From Candidatus Dojkabacteria bacterium (GTDB lineage Bacteria > Patescibacteriota > Dojkabacteria > B142 > WJKM01), in assembly GCA_020429465.1 (NCBI GenBank), contig JAGQLH010000016.1:1-18735 (forward strand): a DNA stretch of 18,735 bases. Direction: 5' to 3'. The notes beneath the pieces were generated by a model. That model was not told the origin of the DNA. It did not search any database and saw only the letters and a program-made list of their open reading frames with translations. The translations under genes were made by a program, and so were the position numbers. Below, one piece after another: positions 1-5,681 of the stretch. Numbering within the stretch: the stretch's first letter is position 1; each line of letters starts with the position of its first letter.

Positions 1-550
1 TTATATTGTATTCGAAAAAAATAACGAAGTTCATATAATTGACCAACACGCAGCCGATGAAAGGATTCATTTTGAACGCATCCAAAAAGATATGTCAGAA
101 AAGAAAATGATTACACGCCAAGACCTCCTCCTACCCATCACCCTAGAGTATTCTCAAGACGAAATAGCTATCATTACTGAACATATTGAGGACCTACTTC
201 AGTTTGGACTCGATATAGATATATTTGGTAAGAAAAGTATTAAGATCAATGCTATTCCACATTTTGCACGCGAAATTCACTATAAAGACCTACTCAATGA
301 AATAATCTCGACCTATAAAGAAAGAGAGGAACTATCAATCGATAAGATCCAGGAATCAATCGCCGCCTCTTTAGCCTGTCATGGTAGTATCCGAGCCGGA
401 AAACACCTTACAGATAGTGAAATACAAAAACTTATTAAAGATCTATTCGACTGTGATTTACCATACTCTTGTCCTCATGGTCGCCCCATAATCTGGACAT
501 TACAGCGAAAGGATTTTGAGAAAAAATTTGAAAGAATAAAACCATCATGA
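1..550 (+). CDS. mutL: DNA mismatch repair protein MutL, C-terminal part (5' end outside window)
   Basis: The reading frame is open from base 2 and runs to TGA at 548-550; the N-terminal ATPase half lies upstream of the window. What is visible is the C-terminal dimerisation and endonuclease domain. The first residues read YIVFEKNNEVHIIDQHAADE, containing the metal-binding endonuclease motif DQHA-x2-E-x4-E. Later come ACHGSIRAGK (the A-C-K/R-x-A-I-K-A-G motif) and SCPHGRP near the C-terminus, both typical of nicking MutL proteins. In this family MutL dimers are recruited by MutS to a mismatch and nick the new strand, so no MutH is needed. An ATG at 92 is internal, not the start. The stop overlaps the next gene's ATG (ATGA, 4 bases), suggesting translational coupling. 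Confidence 0.95.
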   Translation, partial: YIVFEKNNEVHIIDQHAADERIHFERIQKDMSEKKMITRQDLLLPITLEYSQDEIAIITEHIEDLLQFGLDIDIFGKKSIKINAIPHFAREIHYKDLLNEIISTYKEREELSIDKIQESIAASLACHGSIRAGKHLTDSEIQKLIKDLFDCDLPYSCPHGRPIIWTLQRKDFEKKFERIKPS

Positions 551-1041
551 AATACTTTGCAACTTTATTGATAATCACTCTGTCTCTTTGGACACTCGGA
601 GGTTGTACCATCGAACCCCAAAATACAGATCAAAATAACCAACTAGAAACTACACACGAAGATCAACAAGTAGAAACAGTCCTAGTATTATTCCCCGAAA
701 CTAATACAGAAGTTCAAGCTGAGATTGCAGATGATTTTGAAGAGAGGAGAGTAGGACTCATGAACAGACAAAATCTTGAAGATGGCAGTGGAATGTTGTT
801 TATATTTGAAGAATCACAGCCACTAAGCTTTTGGATGAAAGACACTTTCATCCCTCTCGATATTATTTACATTGATGAGAATAAAAAAGTTATACAAATC
901 TATGAAAATACAGAGCCTCTTAACGAAACAAAGCTCTACCCATCCAATCAAAATGCCCAATTTGTACTTGAAGTACCTGGAGGATACGCGAAAAAGAACC
1001 GAATTCAGACCGGTCAAAAAGTAGAGTTTGACCTTTACTAG
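547..1041 (+). CDS. DUF192 family lipoprotein
   Basis: 164 aa. The N-terminus has a lipoprotein signal peptide: basic MK, a hydrophobic run, then the lipobox LGGC with Cys20 as the predicted lipidated residue. A short polar, Gln/Glu/Asn-rich tether follows to about residue 55. Residues 58-163 match DUF192: IADDFEERRVGLMNR near the start, then GMLFIFEE, the conserved SFWMKDTFIPLDIIYID block, and FVLEVPGGYAKK near the end. DUF192 proteins are small secreted or membrane-tethered beta-rich proteins of unproven biochemical role. The start overlaps the mutL stop by 4 bases and no ribosome-binding site is needed to explain it. A link to mismatch repair is not implied by the co-transcription. A weak hairpin with a T-rich tail follows directly. 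Confidence 0.92.
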   Translation: MKYFATLLIITLSLWTLGGCTIEPQNTDQNNQLETTHEDQQVETVLVLFPETNTEVQAEIADDFEERRVGLMNRQNLEDGSGMLFIFEESQPLSFWMKDTFIPLDIIYIDENKKVIQIYENTEPLNETKLYPSNQNAQFVLEVPGGYAKKNRIQTGQKVEFDLY

Positions 1042-1070
1042 CAATAGCTTCACTATTGTTGATTTATTTT
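1040..1070 (+). terminator. weak intrinsic terminator after the DUF192 gene
   Basis: Stem CAATAG (1042-1047) pairs with CTATTG (1053-1058) around loop CTTCA. It can be extended by a G-T and an A-T pair at the base. A T-rich stretch follows (TTGATTTATTTTT). The stem includes the last base of the DUF192 stop codon. It is AT-rich and weak, so some read-through towards the stronger terminator at 1195 is likely. Confidence 0.4.
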
Positions 1071-1105
1071 TATACTCAAAATTGAGTATTCTACCTCATA
1101 CCGCC

Positions 1106-1135
1106 TTGACTATGTACAAATATTTTTGTTATAGT
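1106..1135 (+). promoter_or_regulatory. sigma70-type promoter with extended -10
   Basis: The -35 box TTGACT (1106-1111) and -10 box TATAGT (1130-1135) are separated by 18 bp. A TG at 1127-1128 gives an extended -10. Transcription should begin near 1142, yet a strong terminator ends at about 1231, so the transcript would be about 90 nt. It may be a small RNA, or a start point for the membrane-protein gene at 1355 if termination is incomplete. Confidence 0.5.
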
Positions 1136-1141
1136 TATTTC

Positions 1142-1231
1142 AGAAATCGCAACAGTGATTTTGAAAAAGGCAGTAAAATAGTTAAAAGTGCAAACAAAGC
1201 AGTCCCGCGAAAGCGGGACTCTTTGCTTTTT
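1142..1231 (+). ncRNA. possible small RNA between a promoter and a strong terminator
   Basis: This stretch lies within the 313-nt gap between the DUF192 gene and the next gene. It is bounded by the extended -10 promoter at 1106-1135 and the terminator at 1195-1231. It has no convincing ORF: the only in-frame candidate is an 8-codon GTG-started frame at 1156, with no distinctive codons. It resembles no RNA family I recognise, and nothing in it can pair alternatively with the terminator arms, so an attenuator is not indicated. The call rests on the bracketing signals only. Confidence 0.25.
1195..1231 (+). terminator. strong intrinsic terminator
   Basis: AGTCCCGC (1201-1208) pairs perfectly with GCGGGACT (1213-1220) around a GAAA tetraloop. 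The stem is extended by CAAAG (1195-1199) with CTTTG (1221-1225) across a bulged C. A run of five Ts (1227-1231) follows. It ends any transcript from mutL/DUF192 and the short transcript starting near 1142. Confidence 0.85.
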
Positions 1232-1354
1232 ACTCCCTTTCAATTTATGCAATATTTTATTGAACAAATGAAGAAATTATTAATTCTAGTATTGCATTTA
1301 GTCAAATCACTTCGTAAACTGAATCATACCTATTTTATTTTTTTAGTTTACAGT

Positions 1355-1843
1355 ATGTTAACTAAACTTTCGCATGGAGTTACTGCGTTCATTGCAGTAA
1401 CACTTATATTACTTTTAGGGCAGGGGGCATTGCTTAGCACAACACACGCACAGCCAAGTTATGAAGATGATTATTACTACGATGATTATGAGTATGATTA
1501 CTCCTATCCCGACGAGTACGATTATGATTATGATAGCTACGATTATGACGATTACTACTACTCCGACTATTCTTCAGGAGGTGAAGAAGCGGGTGCAGTA
1601 TTCCTAATCTCATTAGTATGTGGACTATGTCTCTCATTACTTATAATTGGTGGAATTGGATTCTTTGTTTATAAAGATGCACAAAAAGTTGGCGTGGAAA
1701 ACCCAATACTGTGGGCAGTACTTAGTGCGTTACTAGGGCTACTAGGTATCCTTCTCTATATTTTCATTGCACGTAAAAACGCAACTGATGGAGCAACTCC
1801 GAAGAAACAAGAAGCGCCATCTGAACCTACAAAATCAGCATAA
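1355..1843 (+). CDS. secreted/membrane protein with Tyr/Asp-rich stretch and two C-terminal membrane helices
   Basis: 162 aa from the ATG at 1355. The frame is open further upstream, but that part crosses the terminator at 1195-1231, so a downstream start is chosen. Residues 1-32 look like a signal peptide (hydrophobic AFIAVTLILLLG, possible cleavage after THA). Residues 36-72 are almost entirely Tyr and Asp with a few Ser, Glu and Pro. Two membrane helices follow at about 79-106 and 118-139, joined by a short loop containing YKDAQKVGVENPILW, a pattern common in small two-helix membrane proteins. The tail is Lys/Pro/Glu-rich. I do not recognise a named family. The acidic aromatic stretch would face outside and might bind cations or surface polymers; this is inference. 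A weak promoter match (TTGCAT-17-TAAACT, 1292-1320) lies upstream. Confidence 0.75.
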   Translation: MLTKLSHGVTAFIAVTLILLLGQGALLSTTHAQPSYEDDYYYDDYEYDYSYPDEYDYDYDSYDYDDYYYSDYSSGGEEAGAVFLISLVCGLCLSLLIIGGIGFFVYKDAQKVGVENPILWAVLSALLGLLGILLYIFIARKNATDGATPKKQEAPSEPTKSA

Positions 1844-1860
1844 ACAGTGTTTAACACTTA

Positions 1861-1900
1861 GAAAGAAAAAATCTCGTAGTACTACGAGATTTTTTCTTTC
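1861..1900. terminator. perfect 40-bp palindromic bidirectional terminator
   Basis: The 20-bp arm 1861-1880 is exactly the reverse complement of 1881-1900. Its core is CTCGTAGT/ACTACGAG flanked by A-rich and T-rich tracts, so each strand gives a hairpin ending in a U-run. It ends the Tyr/Asp-rich membrane-protein gene and lies just before clpP. Confidence 0.85.
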
Positions 1901-1916
1901 ATGATATATAAACGTG

Positions 1917-1922
1917 TATAAT
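1917..1922 (+). promoter_or_regulatory. candidate -10 box (TATAAT) for clpP
   Basis: A consensus TATAAT at 1917-1922 lies between the palindromic terminator and clpP. No good -35 box is seen at the right distance, where the T-rich arm of the terminator lies. Transcription would begin near 1929, about 28 nt before the expected clpP start. Confidence 0.4.
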
Positions 1923-1956
1923 TAATTGCTTATTTTTTACTATTAAATACATAAGT

Positions 1957-2529
1957 TATCTAATACCAACTATCATTGAGAAGAGTAGAGACGGTGAACG
2001 AGCATACGATATATACTCTCGCTTACTGAAAGATCGAATCATTTTCCTTGGAACTGGAATTGATGATCAAGTTGCAAATGCAGTTATTGCACAGTTACTT
2101 TTCCTCCAAAAAGAAGATGAGAAGAAGGATATTATTATGTACGTAAATAGTCCAGGAGGAGTTGTATACGCAGGACTAGCAATCATAGACACAATGAATC
2201 ATGTATCTCCTGATGTTGTAACCATCACAACCGGAGTAGCAGCTTCTATGGGTGGTTTAATTTTATCTTCAGGAGCAAAAGGTAAAAGATTTGCACTACC
2301 AAACAGTATGATTCACATGCACCAACCACTAGGTGGGGCTCGTGGTCAAGCAAGTGATATTGAGATAGAAGCAAAGGAAATTCTACGCCTTAAAGACCTG
2401 CTAGCACAAATGCTCGCAGATAATACAGGACAGAAAAAAGAAACTATCATGAAAGATTTTGATAGAGATGTTCATATGACTGCAGAAGACGCTAAAGAGT
2501 ACGGGTTCATTGATAAGATTATCACCTAG
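1957..2529 (+). CDS. clpP: ATP-dependent Clp protease proteolytic subunit ClpP (start codon anomalous)
   Basis: Serine peptidase subunit that forms the double-ring chamber used with ClpX or ClpC-type unfoldases. The C-terminal 130 residues begin at an ATG at 2137, but clear ClpP sequence continues upstream in the same frame: LIPTIIEKSRDGERAYDIYS begins at 1960, followed by RLLKDRIIFLGTGIDD. The catalytic triad is visible: Ser in GVAASMGG, His in MIHMHQP, and Asp in the DFDRDVHMTAEDA region. The length of about 190 aa is normal for the family. The codon just before LIPT, where ATG is expected, is TAT. There is no in-frame ATG, GTG or TTG between the upstream stop (1909-1911) and 2137. Either a rare start (ATT 1942, ATA 1951) is used or one base is missing (ATG-CTA would need a single inserted G). 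The start given here is set by homology. Confidence 0.88.
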   Translation, partial: YLIPTIIEKSRDGERAYDIYSRLLKDRIIFLGTGIDDQVANAVIAQLLFLQKEDEKKDIIMYVNSPGGVVYAGLAIIDTMNHVSPDVVTITTGVAASMGGLILSSGAKGKRFALPNSMIHMHQPLGGARGQASDIEIEAKEILRLKDLLAQMLADNTGQKKETIMKDFDRDVHMTAEDAKEYGFIDKIIT

Positions 2530-2593
2530 CATCCTACACAAAAGACACCGCAGATGATAAAATTGAAAACCGTATTCCATACGTAAAGATTGA

Positions 2594-2666
2594 GAGCATG
2601 TAGCTCAACTGGCAGAGCATTCGCTTGACGTGCGAAAGGTTATAGGTTCAAGTCCTATCATGCTCA
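2594..2666 (+). tRNA. tRNA-Val (anticodon GAC)
   Basis: A full 73-nt cloverleaf. The acceptor stem is GAGCATG (2594-2600) with CATGCTC (2659-2665), discriminator A2666. The D stem is GCTC/GAGC. The anticodon stem is TTCGC/GCGAA with loop TTGACGT, so the anticodon GAC is at 2627-2629. The T stem is ATAGG/CCTAT with loop TTCAAGT. CCA is not encoded. GAC reads GTC and GTT valine codons. Confidence 0.95.
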
Positions 2667-2749
2667 TTCTTACTACTCTTCAATAGTCTTTCCGGTTATA
2701 ATAAATACAAGTTCCAATAGGAATTTGTAAATAAGAGACAATCTGCCCA

Positions 2750-4228
2750 ATGAATCAAAAATTAGAAGAACAAATCAAATCTCATTTTGGAGCAACTGAC
2801 AAAGTTCCAGAGACACTCACCAAATTCATCCAGGATATTGATGCTACTTATGAAATGTATGAAGATAATCAATCTTCAGGTACGGATATACAAGCACAAA
2901 ATCTCGAATTACGACAACAAGTAGCAGAACAGGATAAGATATCTCTCAATCTGAAAAAAGCAATTGCCGCCTTAGAACCGAATTCAAATATTTTGAATGA
3001 GCAGGTTAACACAAGTGATGAGGCAACATATCTTACAGAATCTCTTATAAAAATAATCGAAGCACATAAACTGTCCGAAGAGAATCTGAGAGCAAGAACT
3101 AAAGAATTAGAATCAGAACGAGCAAAGGATAGGGCTGTTTTATTTGCAATCGGAGATGGACTTGTTGTCACAAATACAGCTGGACAAATTGTCCTTGTTA
3201 ACCATGCATTTGAGCAAATGATTGGATGGAACCAACAAGAAGTACTCGGGAAAAATATGCATGAAATAATTCCTAAAGAGGATCAAATTGGCCAAATTAT
3301 ATCTCCAGAAATGAGACTACACTCCCGAGCTTTACGGGACGGTAAGAAGTATTCTACACCACCGGATCATACCTACTATTACACACGACGAGATGGAACT
3401 AAATTCCCTGTGAGTATTACCGTAGCCCCAATGCAGATTGATAATCAGATCATTGGTGCAGTAGAGGTATTCAAAGATGTCACACGTGAGAAAGAAATTG
3501 ATAAAGCAAAAAATGAATTTGTGTCCCTTGCATCTCACCAATTACGAACACCACTTTCTTCCATAAACTGGTACACAGAAATGCTTCTTGATGACGATCT
3601 AGAGGGGACAGAAGAGGAGTATAAGGCATACCTCACAGAAATTGACGTTGCAAGTCGTAGAATGGTAGATATGATTAATTCACTACTGAATGTATCTCGT
3701 CTTGAGCTTGGTACATTCGCAATCGAGCCAGAAGCGGTTAATATTCTCGACATTGTAAAGAACGTGGTAAATGAATTACGACCAAAAATCCTCGAAAAAC
3801 AACATCAAATACAAGGTGAATTTAACCAGAATATTCCACAAATAAATAGCGACCCTCGACTAGTTTCCATGGTATTTCAAAATTTAATTTCAAATGCTAT
3901 TAAATACACTCCAGAGAAAGGAACAATAGCAGTTAGTATGACCCTTACAAAAGATAATAATTATATCCTAGCATCTGTAAAAGACACTGGTTATGGAATT
4001 CCGAAAGAAGAGCAGGGTAAAATTTTCACAAAGCTCTTTAGAGCAAGTAATATACGAAAGCATGATACAGATGGAAATGGACTTGGTTTATACATTATTA
4101 AACTAATTCTCAATAATCTTGGTGGGCAAATTTGGTTTGAATCAAAAAAAGATGAGGGTACAACATTTTCATTCACTCTACCTATCAATAGACAAATCAA
4201 AGCAAAAGAAGGGAAGTCACTTTCATGA
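2750..4228 (+). CDS. cytosolic PAS-domain sensor histidine kinase
   Basis: 492 aa with no membrane segment or signal peptide, so a soluble kinase. Residues 1-40 contain a short helical module (EEQIKSHFG...). Residues 45-123 are Gln/Glu/Lys-rich and probably coiled coil. A PAS domain spans about 125-245 (DRAVLFAIGDGLVVTNTAG, YYTRRDGTKFPVSITV, VEVFKDVTREKE). The dimerisation domain carries the H-box SHQLRTPLS with phospho-acceptor His263. The ATPase domain shows the N-box (QNLISNAIKYTP, about 377-388), G1 (DTGYGIP, about 411), F-box (FTKLFRASN) and G2 (GNGLGLYI, about 442-449), all intact. It would autophosphorylate and pass phosphate to a response regulator, but none is encoded next to it, so its partner and signal are unknown. 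A TATAAT at 2697-2702 without a clear -35 box may be its promoter. Confidence 0.93.
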   Translation: MNQKLEEQIKSHFGATDKVPETLTKFIQDIDATYEMYEDNQSSGTDIQAQNLELRQQVAEQDKISLNLKKAIAALEPNSNILNEQVNTSDEATYLTESLIKIIEAHKLSEENLRARTKELESERAKDRAVLFAIGDGLVVTNTAGQIVLVNHAFEQMIGWNQQEVLGKNMHEIIPKEDQIGQIISPEMRLHSRALRDGKKYSTPPDHTYYYTRRDGTKFPVSITVAPMQIDNQIIGAVEVFKDVTREKEIDKAKNEFVSLASHQLRTPLSSINWYTEMLLDDDLEGTEEEYKAYLTEIDVASRRMVDMINSLLNVSRLELGTFAIEPEAVNILDIVKNVVNELRPKILEKQHQIQGEFNQNIPQINSDPRLVSMVFQNLISNAIKYTPEKGTIAVSMTLTKDNNYILASVKDTGYGIPKEEQGKIFTKLFRASNIRKHDTDGNGLGLYIIKLILNNLGGQIWFESKKDEGTTFSFTLPINRQIKAKEGKSLS

Positions 4229-4237
4229 CAATACTTC

Positions 4238-4267
4238 TTGACTAACTGAACCCTAACTTCGTAATAT
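4238..4267 (+). promoter_or_regulatory. promoter of the Cys-codon leader / cystathionine gamma-lyase unit
   Basis: The -35 box TTGACT (4238-4243) and -10 box TAATAT (4262-4267) have an 18-bp spacer and lie ten bases after the kinase stop. The predicted start is at or within a base or two of 4274, which is the A of the leader ATG. The leader peptide may therefore be translated from a leaderless transcript. Confidence 0.55.
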
Positions 4268-4273
4268 GAATAC

Positions 4274-4321
4274 ATGCGAACAGTAGTATCTAATCACAAT
4301 ACTTGTTGTTGTCCAGCGTAG
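4274..4321 (+). CDS. putative cysteine-sensing leader peptide (15 aa)
   Basis: An ATG-started ORF of 15 codons ending in TAG: MRTVVSNHNTCCCPA. Codons 11-13 (4304-4312) are TGT TGT TGT, striking in so short a frame because Cys is rare. It follows a good promoter directly and precedes a terminator and a cystathionine gamma-lyase-type gene. The last codons (CCA GCG TAG) are themselves the 5' arm of a hairpin, as expected of an attenuator leader where ribosome position decides RNA folding. Leader peptides with amino-acid codon runs are established for trp, his and leu operons, and Cys-rich upstream ORFs are known in some actinobacteria. Assignment to Cys control here is inference from the codon run and the downstream enzyme. 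The peptide itself probably has no function beyond being translated. Confidence 0.6.
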   Translation: MRTVVSNHNTCCCPA

Positions 4322-4406
4322 ATTACTAGGCTGGTTTAGCATGAATTTATAATCCCATATTCAAAATAATGCCCCTTTTCAAACTAGCCAATGGCTAGTT
4401 TTTTTT
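4313..4406 (+). promoter_or_regulatory. three-hairpin transcription attenuator
   Basis: Three alternative pairings are visible. Arms 1:2: CCAGC (4313-4317) with GCTGG (4330-4334), plus TAG/CTA inside a G-G mismatch, loop ATTA. Arms 2:3: 4329-4337 (GGCTGGTTT) with 4381-4389 (AAACTAGCC), nine pairs with one G-U. Inside it GCAT/ATGC (4339-4342 with 4369-4372) and GAAT/ATTC (4343-4346 with 4359-4362) can also pair. Arms 3:4: the terminator. A ribosome stalled on the Cys codons would cover arm 1, freeing arm 2 to pair with 3 and prevent termination. A ribosome at the stop codon (4319-4321) would cover arm 2 and let 3:4 terminate. The mechanism is inferred; the complementarities are direct. Confidence 0.6.
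4381..4406 (+). terminator. intrinsic terminator (attenuator arms 3:4)
   Basis: AAACTAGCC (4381-4389) pairs perfectly with GGCTAGTTT (4393-4401) around loop AAT, with T4399-4406 as the U-run. It lies 77 nt upstream of the cystathionine gamma-lyase start and in the same orientation, with no clear promoter in between, as expected of an attenuator. Confidence 0.85.
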
Positions 4407-4482
4407 ATATTTCTATTTCTTAGACACACACAAATACCTTTCCTAGAGAACGTTTCACGCTTTTATGTATTAATTACTAAAT

Positions 4483-5616
4483 ATGCAATTTTCAACACAA
4501 GCAATCCATTCTGGATATACACCAAATGAACTTGATGGGGCAATTATTCCCCCACTTCACTTATCAACCACATTCAAATTTGGTAATCAAAACAATTATG
4601 ATTATTCGAGAAGTGGGAACCCAACTCGTGAGATTCTTGAAAAAACACTCTCTAGCCTTGATGGAAACACACATGGTTTAGCTTTTTCTTCTGGCTCATC
4701 AACACTTGCAACTATAGTGAGCCTTCTAGATCCTGGTGAAAAAATTCTTTTCTCTTCTGATGCCTACGGTGGGACCTACAGATTTATTGTCAATGTTGCA
4801 GCCAGAGAAGGGAAGGAATACAGTATTACAGATTTCACAGACCTTGAGGAAACCGAAGCTATACTTCAGAAGGAAAATATTAAGATTGTATGGGTCGAGA
4901 CTCCTACAAATCCTCTATTAAAAGTAACCGACATTAAAAAATTAGCTTCTATCACACATAAGCAAAATGCATATCTAATTGTAGATAATACATTTGCATC
5001 TCCTATATTTCAACAACCTGCAGAATACGGTGCGGATATAGTCGTTTATTCCACAACCAAGTATATTAACGGACACAGCGATTCTATTGGCGGCTTTCTC
5101 TCAACAAGTAACAAAGAACTATACCAACGTTTAAAATTCCTCCAAAATGCTTATGGGACAATGCTCTCGCCATTTGACTCATGGCTTACACTTCGTGGCC
5201 TAAAAACACTTGAACTTCGTATGGCTCGACATGGAGAGAATGCCGAAGCTCTTGCACATTTCTTAGACAAACATCCAAAGACGTCAAAAGTATACTACCC
5301 AAGCCTGTTTCACGGAACTCAGGGCGAAATAGTAAAAAAACAAATGCGGCATCCTGGAGGAATGATCTCAATAGAACTCCGACCAGATTCAAATGTCCAA
5401 GCATTTTTAAATGCAACGAAGTACTTTCCTCTGGCTGAAAGTCTTGGGGGTATAGAATCACTTATCGATCACCCGGCAACAATGACCCATGGATCAATCC
5501 CAAAAGAAGAACGAGAGAAGATAGGGTTATCTGATAGTTTACTGAGAATCTCAGTAGGAATAGAAAATATACAAGACTTACTATCAGACCTTGAATCAGC
5601 ATTAAAAAAAGCTTAA
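4483..5616 (+). CDS. trans-sulfuration PLP enzyme, cystathionine gamma-lyase type
   Basis: 377 aa, normal for the Cys/Met metabolism PLP-dependent family. Phosphate-binding and active-site motifs are present: YSRSGNPTRE near residue 43, SSGSSTLAT near 70, the stacking Tyr in DAYGGTYRF, VETPTNPLLKV, VDNTFASP, and the PLP lysine in YSTTKYINGHSD (Lys193). The C-terminal block FPLAESLGGIESLIDHPATM and SLLRISVGIE are standard. SRSGNPT, AFSSG, RLKFLQNA and SPFD-type residues resemble cystathionine gamma-lyases (cystathionine to cysteine, 2-oxobutyrate and ammonia) more than MetB. However, lyase, synthase, homocysteine desulfurase and methionine lyase activities cannot be separated with certainty by eye. 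The Cys-codon attenuator upstream favours a cysteine-producing role. No Shine-Dalgarno sequence is visible before the ATG. Confidence 0.9.
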   Translation: MQFSTQAIHSGYTPNELDGAIIPPLHLSTTFKFGNQNNYDYSRSGNPTREILEKTLSSLDGNTHGLAFSSGSSTLATIVSLLDPGEKILFSSDAYGGTYRFIVNVAAREGKEYSITDFTDLEETEAILQKENIKIVWVETPTNPLLKVTDIKKLASITHKQNAYLIVDNTFASPIFQQPAEYGADIVVYSTTKYINGHSDSIGGFLSTSNKELYQRLKFLQNAYGTMLSPFDSWLTLRGLKTLELRMARHGENAEALAHFLDKHPKTSKVYYPSLFHGTQGEIVKKQMRHPGGMISIELRPDSNVQAFLNATKYFPLAESLGGIESLIDHPATMTHGSIPKEEREKIGLSDSLLRISVGIENIQDLLSDLESALKKA

Positions 5617-5625
5617 AAAATTAAA

Positions 5626-5655
5626 TGGGACCTTACGACATAAGGTCCCACTTTT
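5626..5655. terminator. bidirectional terminator between convergent genes
   Basis: TGGGACCTTA (5626-5635) pairs perfectly with TAAGGTCCCA (5641-5650) around CGACA. CTTTTT follows on the plus strand, and an A-rich tract (AAAAAATTAAA) precedes it, giving a U-run on the minus strand. It serves both the PLP-enzyme gene and the surface-protein operon, whose last stop is at 5682. Confidence 0.9.
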
Positions 5656-5681
5656 TCTCTAAGTACTTTAGTTGGTACTAC

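Noticed and set aside
1028..1354. 271-aa version of the Tyr/Asp-rich protein starting at 1028
   Set aside because: It would overlap the DUF192 gene and translate through a promoter and a strong terminator; the ATG at 1355 gives a proper signal peptide.
1434..1637. His/Asn/Arg-rich ORF on the minus strand
   Set aside because: It is the antisense shadow of the Tyr/Asp codon run and has no independent support.
2137..2529. clpP starting at Met 2137 (130 aa)
   Set aside because: About 60 conserved ClpP residues precede this Met in the same frame without a stop.
4274..4380. T-box or SAM riboswitch upstream of the PLP enzyme
   Set aside because: The T-box core sequence (TGGNACC antiterminator bulge) and specifier-loop architecture are absent, and the roughly 107 nt lacks the four-way junction and conserved elements of SAM riboswitches. 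The Cys-codon leader explains the structure better.
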